Shown in pieces: positions 6,720 to 14,639 of a stretch of DNA of 37,098 bases (its first letter is position 1; every line of letters begins with the position of its first letter). Source of the DNA: CAXXOK01 sp964497495 (GTDB lineage: Bacteria > Bacillota > Clostridia > Christensenellales > Aristaeellaceae); the NCBI GenBank assembly GCA_964497495.1, contig CAZCCZ010000034.1:1-37098 (forward strand), in the 5' to 3' direction. The notes beneath the pieces were generated by a model, which was not told the origin of the DNA, did no database searches, and saw only the letters and a list, made by a program, of their open reading frames with translations. The position numbers were made by a program, and so were the translations under genes.

Positions 6720-8020
6720 GGGATTCCGCGCGCTCCGCGCCCCGGCCGCCCTCGCGCCGCCACCCCGACCGCAGGCTCACCTCCGCGATGATGCTGTTTT
6801 TCTTCAGCGCCTTTCTGCTGATCGCCCTGAAGGGGGAACTCCGCTGGCAGGGCTTCGCGCTGGCGGTGGCGGTGCCGCTGCTCATCTATATCGCCACGCT
6901 CTGGCTGCCCCGCTTCTTCCCGGCGGACAAGCTGATGCTCGCCATCGCCAACTTTCTGTGCGCGCTGGGCGTGCTGGTGCTGTACGTGACCGACCTCAAC
7001 GCGGGCACCTCGCGCGGGCTGCAACAGGCTATTTATTACAGCGTAGGCATCGCCGCGATGCTGTTTTGCATCCTGCTGGTGCGCTACGTGCGGCATTGGA
7101 GCCTGCTGATCTACGTCGTGGCCGCCGGTGCCGTTGGGCTCATCGCGCTGCCGATGGCCGTCGGCACGGAAATTAACGGCGCCAACAACTGGATTCTGGT
7201 GGGCGGCCAGAGCCTGCAACCCAGCGAAGTCGTCAAGCTGGCGTTGCTGCTGGTGCTCAGCTATTTCATGAGCCGCCGCAGGCTCTGGCCCTGGCTTATC
7301 TTCACGGGCATCTGCCTGAGCGCGCTGATGCTCCAGAAGGACTTGGGCACCGCCCTGATCTACTACATTACGGCGCTTTTCATGTATTTCGCCTCCACGG
7401 GCAACCTGCCGCTGACCGGGTTGGGCGTGCTGGGCGGCGCGGGCGCGGCGGTGCTGGGTTACAAGATGTTCAGCCACGTGAAGGTTCGCGTGGCGATCTG
7501 GCTTAACCCCTGGGCGGATTACCAGAATACCGGATACCAGATCGTGCAGGCGCTGATCGCCATCGCCTCTGGCGGGCTGTTCGGCGTAGGCCTCGGGCTG
7601 GGCTCGCCCAACGTGATCCCCGTCTACTTTACGGACTGTATTTTTGCCGTCATCTGCGAGCAGTTCGGTATCCTCTTCGGGATTCTGGTGCTGGCTATGT
7701 ACGTGATTCTCATTCTGCGCGGCGCGTCCATCGCCATGTCCGCGCGCCACAGCTTTTTCGCGCTGCTTGCGATGGGGGCCACCGTCCTTCTGGGCGTGCA
7801 GACCTTCGTCATCATCGGCGGGGTGCTCAAGTTGATCCCGCTTACCGGCGTTACCATGCCGTTCGTCAGTTACGGCGGCACGTCGCTGGTCAGCTGCATG
7901 GGAACGATCGGGCTTTTACAGGGCGTCGCCAGCCTGAATCAGGACGATTTGGAATACGATTACGAAATCAGCCGCAGCCAGCGCGAGGAGCGGGGCCTTC
8001 CGCGCGCGGACAGGGTCTGA
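6716..8020 (+). CDS. FtsW/RodA/SpoVE-family (SEDS) peptidoglycan glycosyltransferase
   Basis: SEDS proteins polymerise lipid II into glycan strands and act with a partner class B PBP. The 434-residue protein has about ten hydrophobic segments and the SEDS signatures: NNWILVGGQSLQPSEVVKLALLL, LLQKDLGTALIYY, the large loop VAIWLNPWADYQNTGYQIVQALIAIASGGLFGVGLG, FTDCIFAVICEQFG with the conserved Asp after Thr, and the C-terminal LIPLTGVTMPFVSYGGTSL. The ATG at 6716 overlaps the FHA gene stop (ATGA). Immediate neighbours are the FHA protein and a PBP, so the three probably form one synthase unit. Sequence alone does not tell FtsW, RodA and SpoVE apart here. Confidence 0.92.
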   Translation: MRDSARSAPRPPSRRHPDRRLTSAMMLFFFSAFLLIALKGELRWQGFALAVAVPLLIYIATLWLPRFFPADKLMLAIANFLCALGVLVLYVTDLNAGTSRGLQQAIYYSVGIAAMLFCILLVRYVRHWSLLIYVVAAGAVGLIALPMAVGTEINGANNWILVGGQSLQPSEVVKLALLLVLSYFMSRRRLWPWLIFTGICLSALMLQKDLGTALIYYITALFMYFASTGNLPLTGLGVLGGAGAAVLGYKMFSHVKVRVAIWLNPWADYQNTGYQIVQALIAIASGGLFGVGLGLGSPNVIPVYFTDCIFAVICEQFGILFGILVLAMYVILILRGASIAMSARHSFFALLAMGATVLLGVQTFVIIGGVLKLIPLTGVTMPFVSYGGTSLVSCMGTIGLLQGVASLNQDDLEYDYEISRSQREERGLPRADRV

Positions 8021-8053
8021 CCGGCGGTTTTCCCGGGAAAGGAGGGAACGGCG

Positions 8054-9484
8054 TTGAAACAACTGCACAACCGCTTTCGCCTGATCACGTTTCTGGTAAT
8101 CGGGCTCGTGCTGGCCGCCGGCCTGTACGGCTTTTACAGTGTAAATCTTTACGGCAGCCGCTGGTTCAGCAGCACCGGCAACGTCCGTTCCTGGGCCGCG
8201 AAAGACGAGGTGATCGCCGGGGACGTCATCGACCGGAACGGCGTCGTACTCGCCACTACGGACGCGGACGGCAAGCGCGTATACCAGAGCAGCATCCAGG
8301 CGCGAAGCGCGGTGGTGCATCTGCTGGGCGACCGGGAAGGCAACGTGGCCAACGGCGTGGACTCGTTCCAGTCCGGCTACCTGCTGGGGTTCAAGACCTC
8401 GCTGACGGACCGGGTGGCGGCGCTGTTCGGCGGCGGCACGCGCCACGGCGACAACGTGACGATCACCGCGGACGGCGAGTTATGCAGACGCATCGTAGAA
8501 GCCTTTGAAACCGGCACCGGCACCAAGGGGAAAAGCGGAGCGGCGGTGGTGATGAACTATAGGACGGGCGAAGTGCTGGCGCTGGTGAGCCTGCCGGTGT
8601 TCGACCCCAAGAACATCACCGACGAGGTGAAGACGAACACCCTGCACCCGTTCTGGAACCGCGCGCTGCAAAGCACGCTGGCGCCGGGCTCCACTTTCAA
8701 GATCATCACGACCGCCTCGGCGCTGGAGAACCTGAAAGACATCACGGACTACACGTTCACCTGTACCGGGGCCACCAAGGTGATGGACCAGTACATCCAC
8801 GACTATAACCAGGCGCAGCACGGGCAATTGAAGCTGGAAAGGGCGTTCACGGTCAGCTGCAACAACGCCTTCGCGCAGTGCGCCCTTCTTCTGGGGGATG
8901 GCGCGCTTCGCAAAACCGCGGAGGATTTCGGCTTTAACGATAATTTTCTTTTCCGGGACATCGTGGTGGAAAACAGCGTGTATCCCACCGCGAACCGCAA
9001 CGACGTGGAGGTCGCCTGGAGCGGCGTGGGCCAAAGCCAGATCGGGGCCACGCCGCTGCACATGTGCATGGTGGCGGCCGCCGTGGCAAACGGCGGCGTG
9101 ATGATGGAGCCGCGGCTTCTGCTTTCGGTGCAAAGCCCCACCGGCACGTCGCGCCTGCGCTTTACGCAAAAGGAATACCGGCGCGCGGTGCCTGAAGACA
9201 TAGCCAAGACCCTGCAAAGCTATATGCTGAACGTCGTCGCCTCCGGCACCGGTACCGCCGCGCGGGTCAGCGGCCTGACCGTCGCCGGGAAAACCGGCAG
9301 CGCGGAAGCCGCCGTAAACGGGGTGGACGTGACCAACGCATGGTTCGTGGGCTACATTGCCGACGACAGGCTGCCCTACGCCTGCTGCGTGCTGGTAGAG
9401 GAAGGCGGCAGCGGCGGCAGCGTCGCCGCGCCGGTTGCCGCGACGATTTTCAAATACCTCAAGGACACCTACGGCGGCAACTGA
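8054..9484 (+). CDS. Class B penicillin-binding protein (D,D-transpeptidase)
   Basis: This enzyme cross-links peptidoglycan on the outside of the membrane and is the expected partner of the SEDS polymerase encoded 33 bp upstream. The 476-residue product has an N-terminal membrane anchor at about 12-31 and a short non-catalytic module. The transpeptidase domain shows all three motifs: STFK (213-216, catalytic Ser213), SCN (268-270) and KTG (413-415). A typical class B strand, YRTGEVLALVSLPVFDP, is at 169-185. The TTG start follows AAAGGAGGG by a good spacing. It resembles PbpA of actinobacterial and clostridial FHA-rodA-pbpA clusters. No PASTA domains are present. Confidence 0.9.
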   Translation: MKQLHNRFRLITFLVIGLVLAAGLYGFYSVNLYGSRWFSSTGNVRSWAAKDEVIAGDVIDRNGVVLATTDADGKRVYQSSIQARSAVVHLLGDREGNVANGVDSFQSGYLLGFKTSLTDRVAALFGGGTRHGDNVTITADGELCRRIVEAFETGTGTKGKSGAAVVMNYRTGEVLALVSLPVFDPKNITDEVKTNTLHPFWNRALQSTLAPGSTFKIITTASALENLKDITDYTFTCTGATKVMDQYIHDYNQAQHGQLKLERAFTVSCNNAFAQCALLLGDGALRKTAEDFGFNDNFLFRDIVVENSVYPTANRNDVEVAWSGVGQSQIGATPLHMCMVAAAVANGGVMMEPRLLLSVQSPTGTSRLRFTQKEYRRAVPEDIAKTLQSYMLNVVASGTGTAARVSGLTVAGKTGSAEAAVNGVDVTNAWFVGYIADDRLPYACCVLVEEGGSGGSVAAPVAATIFKYLKDTYGGN

Positions 9485-9497
9485 AGCGCCGGCCGGG

Positions 9498-9527
9498 TTG
9501 ACAGTTCCGCACTGATGTGGGTACGAT
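9498..9527 (+). promoter_or_regulatory. Promoter upstream of the YhhN-like remnant and AEC transporter
   Basis: TTGACA (9498-9503), an 18-nt spacer and TACGAT (9522-9527) lie just after the PBP stop. The predicted start near 9534 is upstream of the ATG at 9571. Confidence 0.55.
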
Positions 9528-9570
9528 GGAAACGTAGAGGGCCGCCGCGCCGGTGCGGGAGCGGAACGCC

Positions 9571-9928
9571 ATGGCGTACGTTTTTTGCCGGATACGGGTC
9601 CGTCTGGCTCGTGTGGATACCGCTTCGCATCTATACGAAAAACGGGGGTTTGCGTGGACTCCCCGCGGTCTTAAAGGCGGTGCCGACGCTGATGGCGGCG
9701 GGGCTTGCGGGCCGGGCGTGCCTGTCTGACGCGGACGCGGCGTTGTCCGCCCTGTCGGACGTATGGCTGGTCCGCAACGCCGCCGCGTGTGCGGCGGATG
9801 CCTCCCGGACGGCCTGCGATGCCCGCGTACGGCGCAGGCGCGCGTTGGGCGGCGCGCTGAACCTCGGGTGTTATTATACGGCGCAGGCGGCGCTGACACT
9901 CAGCGCCTTTTCCGGCCTGTACGCCTGA
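9571..9928 (+). pseudogene. Frameshifted YhhN/TMEM86-like membrane protein remnant
   Basis: An ATG at 9571 with a GGGAG ribosome site opens a frame that leaves register at a run of six T (9581-9586). If the run were five T, the reading would continue as MAYVFAGYGSVWLVWIPLR and on to the stop at 9926-9928, about 119 residues. The joined product resembles YhhN/TMEM86 (lysoplasmalogenase family) in pieces: LKAVPTLMAAGLAG like the KPLPTLL helix, LSDVWLVRN like the internal SD/GD-LL segment, and CYYTAQAAL like the C-terminal YYxAQ helix. The middle of the roughly 200-residue family is missing. It may be a decayed gene, a sequencing error in the homopolymer, or a small protein with slippage. The family call is tentative; GC-rich third positions support past coding. 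Confidence 0.45.
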
Positions 9929-9946
9929 TTGCGGAGGATGGATCCC

Positions 9947-10891
9947 ATGGGGAGCGACTTCCTTTTCTCGGTCAACACGGTATTTCCGCTGCTGTTCATG
10001 ATGCTGGTCGGCTTCGCGGCCAGAAGGTTCCATGTCATCGGCGAGGAGGGCGTCAAGCAGGCTAATAAGGCCGTGTTCTACGTTTTCCTGCCGCTTCTTT
10101 TAGGCCTGAACATCATGGATACGCCGTGGGACGTGGAAACGGATTTCTTCACGCTGGTTTACGCAATGGCGGCCGTCGTGGCGATCTTCGCGGCATTGTT
10201 CGTTCTCTCGCCCCGTTTGTGCGGAGCGCCGGATGCGCGCGGAGTGTTCATACAGGGTGTGGCGCGCAGCAATTACGCGATTTTCGGCATCCCGCTGGTG
10301 CTGATGATGTACCCCGACGGGGACACCTCCGTTTCAGCGCTGATGGTGGTGGCGGTGGTACCGATCTTCAACCTTTTATCGACCGTGGCGCTGATGAAGT
10401 ACAACGGGAAAAGCGTCGGCGTCTGGGGGATCGTCCGGGGCGTGCTGCTCAACCCGCTGATTATCGGCACCGTGGCGGGTTTCGTGCTGTGGCGGCTCCA
10501 CTGGCGGTTCCCGCCCATCCTCGATAAACCGCTTTCCGGGCTGGCAAGTATCGCCACGCCGCTGGCGCTCTTCCTGCTGGGCGCGGCGCTGGACTTCGGC
10601 AAGGTGAAGGCCAACGCTCGCCTGCTTACGCTGGGTGTGGCGGGCAGGCTGGTTGCGGTGCCGCTGGTGTTCCTGTCCCTTGCGGCGGCGCTGGGCATAC
10701 GCGGCGTGGGCCTGGCCACGCTCATCGCGGTGTTCGCGTCGCCCACGGCGGTCAGCAGTTACCCCATGGCGCAGCAGCTGGGCGGGGACGAGGATTTCGC
10801 AGCCGCGCAGGTGGCGCTGACCACGGTTTTCTCCGGCCTGACCGTGTTCCTGTGGATTTTCGCTTTCAAATCGCTGGGGTTGGTGGGGTAA
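9947..10891 (+). CDS. AEC-family transporter (auxin efflux carrier type permease)
   Basis: AEC permeases export or import small organic acids or amino-acid derivatives; substrates cannot be read from sequence. The 314-residue product has about ten hydrophobic segments. It shows the family's N-terminal half (FPLLFMMLVGFAARR, KAVFYVFLPLLL, RSNYAIFGIPL), the central LNPLIIGTVAGFVLW, and a C-terminal half with PLALFLLGAALDF and FASPTAVSSYPMAQQ. Three starts are possible (TTG 9929, ATG 9938, ATG 9947). The ATG at 9947 has GGAGG at 9933-9937 with 9-nt spacing. It begins 18 bp after the YhhN-like remnant and has no partner genes pointing to a substrate. Confidence 0.88.
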   Translation: MGSDFLFSVNTVFPLLFMMLVGFAARRFHVIGEEGVKQANKAVFYVFLPLLLGLNIMDTPWDVETDFFTLVYAMAAVVAIFAALFVLSPRLCGAPDARGVFIQGVARSNYAIFGIPLVLMMYPDGDTSVSALMVVAVVPIFNLLSTVALMKYNGKSVGVWGIVRGVLLNPLIIGTVAGFVLWRLHWRFPPILDKPLSGLASIATPLALFLLGAALDFGKVKANARLLTLGVAGRLVAVPLVFLSLAAALGIRGVGLATLIAVFASPTAVSSYPMAQQLGGDEDFAAAQVALTTVFSGLTVFLWIFAFKSLGLVG

Positions 10892-10909
10892 CGGCGGTTC
10901 GGGTTTCCT

Positions 10910-10938
10910 TTGACATCCGCCCCCGCCTATGTTAAGAT
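10910..10938 (+). promoter_or_regulatory. proS promoter
   Basis: TTGACA (10910-10915), a 17-nt spacer and TAAGAT (10933-10938) start the T-box transcript near 10945. Confidence 0.8.
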
Positions 10939-10944
10939 ACGGTA

Positions 10945-11205
10945 TGCCCTCCCCGGAGGGCGCACGGATGAACGCCGTTTTCAGGCGCGGAAAAGAGAAC
11001 CGTCCCACAGGCTGAAAGGACGGTCGCGCGCGGGAAAACGGTTCCCCGCATCCCTGTTTTCGGCCAATCCCCGACGGCACCGCCGTTATCCGGCAACGAA
11101 AGTGAAAGCGCCCAGCGCGCTTTAAGTCGGGTGGTACCGCGAAGGCTCCCTTCGTCCCAACGGCGGCGGTTACGTCGCGCGTGGGAGCGAGGAGCCTTTA
11201 TTTTA
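10945..11205 (+). promoter_or_regulatory. T-box leader of proS (tRNA-responsive transcription attenuator)
   Basis: The leader has the T-box core GGGTGGTACCGCG at 11129-11141, which pairs with the NCCA end of uncharged tRNA. Its UGGU bulge fits a discriminator A, as in tRNA-Pro. Stem I includes an AGAGAA bulge (about 11000) and the ACCGTCC/GGACGGT helix. The terminator follows: AAGGCTCC (11142-11149) pairs with GGAGCCTT (11191-11198), then TTTATTTTAT. When tRNA-Pro is uncharged the antiterminator should win and proS is read. I could not place the specifier codon with certainty; a CCC near 11043 is the best guess. Confidence 0.9.
11142..11205 (+). terminator. T-box intrinsic terminator
   Basis: A hairpin with AAGGCTCC and GGAGCCTT closing arms, extended inward by TTCGTCCCA against TGGGAGCGA, is followed by a T-rich tract. 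It overlaps the T-box core's downstream half, as required for the switch. Confidence 0.85.
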
Positions 11206-11226
11206 TCGGTGGAAGGAGAACCCGTT

Positions 11227-12669
11227 ATGGCCAAGCAGGAAGAGAAAAAGTTCGTAACCCACATCACGCCCCGGAACGAGGATTTCCCGCAGTGGTATAC
11301 CGACGTCATCCTCCAGAGCGAACTGGTGGACTACGCGCCGGTGCGCGGCTGCATGGTGGTGCGCCCCTACGGCTACGCCGTCTGGGAACGTATCCAACAG
11401 GAGATGGACAGCCGTTTCAAGGCGACCGGCCACGAAAACGTGTACATGCCCATGCTGATCCCCGAAAGTCTGCTGCTTAAGGAAGCCGAGCACGTGGAGG
11501 GCTTCGCGCCGGAGGTGGCGTGGGTTACCCAGGGCGGCAACGAGCCCCTGCAGGAGCGCCTCGCCATCCGGCCCACCAGCGAAACCATCTTCTGCGCCAT
11601 GTACAGCAAGTGGGTGGGCAGTTACCGCGACCTGCCCATGAAATACAACCAGTGGTGCTCCGTCGTGCGCTGGGAAAAGAGCACGCGCCCCTTCCTGCGC
11701 ACCAGCGAGTTTCTTTGGCAGGAGGGCCATACCATCCACGAAACGGCGGAGGAAGCCCAGCGGGAAACCCTTCAGATGCTGGATATCTACCGCGAGGTGA
11801 CCGAGGACATTCTAGCCGTGCCGGTTTTCTGCGGCCGCAAGAGCGACAAGGAAAAGTTCGCGGGCGCGCGCGCCACCTACAGCATGGAGGCCATGATGCA
11901 GGACGGCAAAGCCCTGCAGGCGGGCACCAGCCATAACTTCGGCACCAACTTCGCCGAGGCGTTCGACATCCGGTACCTGAGCCGGGAGGGCAAGCTGGAA
12001 TACGTGCACGAAACCAGCTGGGGCGCCAGCACCCGCCTGATCGGCGCCATCGTGATGACCCACGGGGACGAGCGCGGCCTGCGCCTGCCCCCCCGCGTGG
12101 CCCCCGTCCAGATCGTGATCGTGCCGGTAGCCGCGCACAAACCCGGCGTTACGGAGAAATGCGCGGAAGTGTTCGACCGGCTTAAGGCCGCGGGCTACCG
12201 CGTGAAGCTGGACGACCGGGATACCGTCTCCCCCGGCTACAAGTTCAACGACTGGGAGCTCAAGGGCGTGCCCGTGCGGCTGGAAATCGGCCCCCGGGAT
12301 ATCGAGAACGGCGTGGCGACGGTGTTCCGCCGGGATACCTGCGAAAAATCGACCTCGCCGCTAGACGGGCTGGAGAACGATATGGGCCCGCTGCTGGACG
12401 ACATTCAAAAGGGACTTTTCGAACAGGCGAAGGCCTTCCGGGATTCCCACATCACCGACGTGCGCACCATGGAGGAGCTGGGTCGGGCGGTGGAGAACGG
12501 CTTCGCCCGGACCATGTGGTGCGGCGACCCCGCCTGCGAGAACGCGGTGAAGGAGCGCTTCAACGCCACCAGCCGCAACATGCCCTTCGACCAGACCCCC
12601 ATCGGCGACACCTGCGTGTGTTGCGGCAAACCCGCTAAGCACCTGATCTACTTCGCGAAAGCATATTAA
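11227..12669 (+). CDS. proS: Prolyl-tRNA synthetase (short, archaeal/eukaryotic-like type)
   Basis: ProS charges tRNA-Pro with proline. The 480-residue enzyme is the short type without the editing insertion of the E. coli-like form. Class II motifs are visible: motif 2 VVRWEKSTRPFLRTSEFLWQEGHT, the TSHNFGTNFAEAF and YVHETSWGASTRLIGA blocks, and the type-specific C-terminal zinc-like domain (MWCGDP...CVCCGKPAKHLIYFAKAY). The anticodon-binding domain starts near PVQIVIVPV. The ATG at 11227 follows AAGGAG; the frame stays open through the terminator, but no start there makes sense because of the leader. Expression is controlled by the T-box leader. Confidence 0.95.
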   Translation: MAKQEEKKFVTHITPRNEDFPQWYTDVILQSELVDYAPVRGCMVVRPYGYAVWERIQQEMDSRFKATGHENVYMPMLIPESLLLKEAEHVEGFAPEVAWVTQGGNEPLQERLAIRPTSETIFCAMYSKWVGSYRDLPMKYNQWCSVVRWEKSTRPFLRTSEFLWQEGHTIHETAEEAQRETLQMLDIYREVTEDILAVPVFCGRKSDKEKFAGARATYSMEAMMQDGKALQAGTSHNFGTNFAEAFDIRYLSREGKLEYVHETSWGASTRLIGAIVMTHGDERGLRLPPRVAPVQIVIVPVAAHKPGVTEKCAEVFDRLKAAGYRVKLDDRDTVSPGYKFNDWELKGVPVRLEIGPRDIENGVATVFRRDTCEKSTSPLDGLENDMGPLLDDIQKGLFEQAKAFRDSHITDVRTMEELGRAVENGFARTMWCGDPACENAVKERFNATSRNMPFDQTPIGDTCVCCGKPAKHLIYFAKAY

Positions 12670-12684
12670 GCGGATACCCGTCTT

Positions 12685-12720
12685 CCGGAACGCGCGGGTA
12701 ACCGCGCGTTCCGGCCTGTT
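12685..12720 (+). terminator. Stem-loop after proS
   Basis: A perfect 13-bp inverted repeat CCGGAACGCGCGG / CCGCGCGTTCCGG with a GTAA loop lies 15 bp past the proS stop. The following CCTGTTT is a poor U tract, so termination may be partial. Confidence 0.6.
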
Positions 12721-12857
12721 TACCGGGTGAACCGCATTTTTGTTCCAAACTCCGCCTGGGACAAAGCCGCACGTAACGCCACTCGTGGAACCGGGCGCTT
12801 TGACAACCGGATGAACAAGGGGAATCGCGCGTTTGCGCGCGCCGAAGGAGAAACGCA

Positions 12858-13541
12858 TTGTATCAACTGGGAAACGCCGCCGCCGGTCAGGGCGCGGAAC
12901 CGCCGAAACTGATTCTGTGGGACTGGAACGGGACGTTGCTCGACGACGTCGCATACGCCATCGGCGTGCGCAACCGCGTGTTCCCGCGCTTCGGCCTGCC
13001 CGGAATCGGAAGCCTCGCCGAATACCACGAACAGTTTACCTTTCCCGTTAAAAACTACTATACCCGCGCGGGGGTGACGGAGGAGAATTTCGTAGCCGTC
13101 GCCAACGCCTGGATGGACGAATACGTGCGCGGCTTCGTGGAGGCACCGCTGTTCCCGGACGCCCGGGACGCGCTCGACGCTTTCCGCGCGGCGGGATGCT
13201 CGCAGACGGTGCTTTCCGCCACGAAACGGGATATGCTCCGGGAACAGCTGGAACAGGCGGGCATCCTGGACTATTTTGCCGACGTGCTTGGGCTTACCCA
13301 CATCTACGCCACCGGGAAAGACGGCATCGGCAGGGACTATCTGCATAGGAGCGGCGTGTCCCCCGCCCGCTGCGCGCTGGTGGGGGACACCCTGCACGAC
13401 GCGGACGTGGCCCGTGCGCTGGGCTGCCGGTGCGTGTTGGTGGCGCGCGGGCACCAGAGCCGTGAAACGCTGCTGACCGCGGGCGTGCCGGTGCTCGATA
13501 CGCTTTCGCAGGCCGCGGCCCTGCTGCTGGGGAACCGCTGA
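12858..13541 (+). CDS. HAD-family phosphatase (phosphoglycolate phosphatase-like)
   Basis: HAD phosphatases hydrolyse small phosphate esters; the substrate here is unknown. The 227-residue protein has motif I WDWNGTLLDD at 21-30 with Asp22 as nucleophile, a helical C1 cap (about 35-110), motif II VLSATKRD, a motif III Lys region (TGKDGIGRDYL) and motif IV ALVGDTLHDADVA. In motif I the usual second Asp is Asn24 (DWNGT rather than DxDGT). This could weaken the general acid step or mark a subfamily. The TTG at 12858 has AAGGAG at the right spacing. It lies between the proS terminator and the birA run, and is probably not cotranscribed with proS. Confidence 0.82.
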   Translation: MYQLGNAAAGQGAEPPKLILWDWNGTLLDDVAYAIGVRNRVFPRFGLPGIGSLAEYHEQFTFPVKNYYTRAGVTEENFVAVANAWMDEYVRGFVEAPLFPDARDALDAFRAAGCSQTVLSATKRDMLREQLEQAGILDYFADVLGLTHIYATGKDGIGRDYLHRSGVSPARCALVGDTLHDADVARALGCRCVLVARGHQSRETLLTAGVPVLDTLSQAAALLLGNR

Positions 13542-13664
13542 ACGAAACAGACTTACTGTGATCTATGAGCGAGCGCCTTTCCGCCGCGGAGGCAGGGAAA
13601 ACGGTTCGGTTTGAAGAAAACAGAAGATATCACATGCCGCCGGGCGGCGGAGGGAACGGACGGG

Positions 13665-14639
13665 ATGGACGAGTTGCTTTCCCTGCTATCCGCAGATCAA
13701 CCGGTACGAACGGCAGCGCTCCGGCAGCGTTTTTCGCTTACGCCGGACGCGCTGGCTCGGGTGCTGGAAGCCCTGCGCACGCAGGGCTACCGTATCGCCG
13801 AAACGGAGGACGGCCTGAGGCTGTCGCCGGAGGCGGGGAGCCTGTTGCCCGGCTACGTCCGCATGGAGCTTGCTACCCGCGTCATGGGCCGCGGGGAAAT
13901 CCTTTATAAGACGGAAGTCGGTTCCACCAACACGGAGTTGAAACAGGCCGCTGCCGCCCGCACGCTGCCCGCGGGGAGCCTCGCACTGTGCGCACGGCAG
14001 ACCGGCGGCAAGGGGCGGCTGAACCGCGTGTGGGTGGATACGGGAGCCAACGAGATGCTGCCGTGTTCGCTGTTGCTGAGGCCTTCGCTTCCGCCGGAAA
14101 AAACGCCGCTGCTCACGCTGGCCGTGGCCGTGGCCGCGGCGGACGCCATCGGGGATTTCGGTCTCGAAGCGGGCATCAAGTGGCCCAACGACGTGGTGCT
14201 GGGCGGCCGCAAGTGCGTGGGCATCCTGTGCGAAACGGTCACGGACCCGGACGGCGCACCGTGCGTGGTGGCGGGGGCGGGTTTCAATGTTAACCAGCAC
14301 GCTTTCCCGGATGAACTGGCCTTCAAGGCGACCTCGCTACGGATGGCGGGCGGGCGGGAGATCGACCGCCGCGTGCTGCTGTGCCGGTATCTGGAGCACG
14401 TGGAGCGTGTGACGACGCTCCTGGAAAACGAGGGTTTCGAGCGCTTCCTGCCGCTGTACGCCGCGCGCTCCGTTACGCTGGGCAACCGCGTGCGCGTAGA
14501 GGGCGCGAGGGAAACCTTTACCGGCACGGCGGAAAGCATCGACGATTCGGGCGCGCTGAGGGTGCGAACCGACGCGGGTGAATTGAAACCGGTCTTAAGC
14601 GGAGACGTTTCCGTGAGAGGAGTGATGGGTTATGTCTAA
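13665..14639 (+). CDS. birA: Biotin-protein ligase with N-terminal winged-helix domain (BirA)
   Basis: BirA attaches biotin to carboxylase carrier domains via biotinyl-AMP. Bifunctional forms also repress biotin genes. The 324-residue product begins with a winged-helix domain (about 1-60: LLSLLSADQPVRTAALRQRF). The catalytic domain follows with GSTNTELK, LCARQTGGKGRLNRVW, KWPNDVVLGGRKCVGIL and a C-terminal SH3-like domain. The biotinyl-AMP loop reads GKGRLNR instead of the usual GRGRxGR; Lys for Arg is common, but Asn for Gly is unusual. The ATG at 13665 follows GGAGGG. Its last 8 bp overlap the next gene. Confidence 0.9.
   Translation: MDELLSLLSADQPVRTAALRQRFSLTPDALARVLEALRTQGYRIAETEDGLRLSPEAGSLLPGYVRMELATRVMGRGEILYKTEVGSTNTELKQAAAARTLPAGSLALCARQTGGKGRLNRVWVDTGANEMLPCSLLLRPSLPPEKTPLLTLAVAVAAADAIGDFGLEAGIKWPNDVVLGGRKCVGILCETVTDPDGAPCVVAGAGFNVNQHAFPDELAFKATSLRMAGGREIDRRVLLCRYLEHVERVTTLLENEGFERFLPLYAARSVTLGNRVRVEGARETFTGTAESIDDSGALRVRTDAGELKPVLSGDVSVRGVMGYV

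Noticed and set aside
6560..7750. 396-codon open frame antisense to the SEDS gene
   Set aside because: His/Gln/Arg-rich shadow of a high-GC gene; the plus strand has clear SEDS motifs.
13544..13562. An 11-mer AACAGACTTAC found after the HAD gene and again after htpG (about 30496-30506)
   Set aside because: Only two copies and dissimilar flanks; most likely chance.
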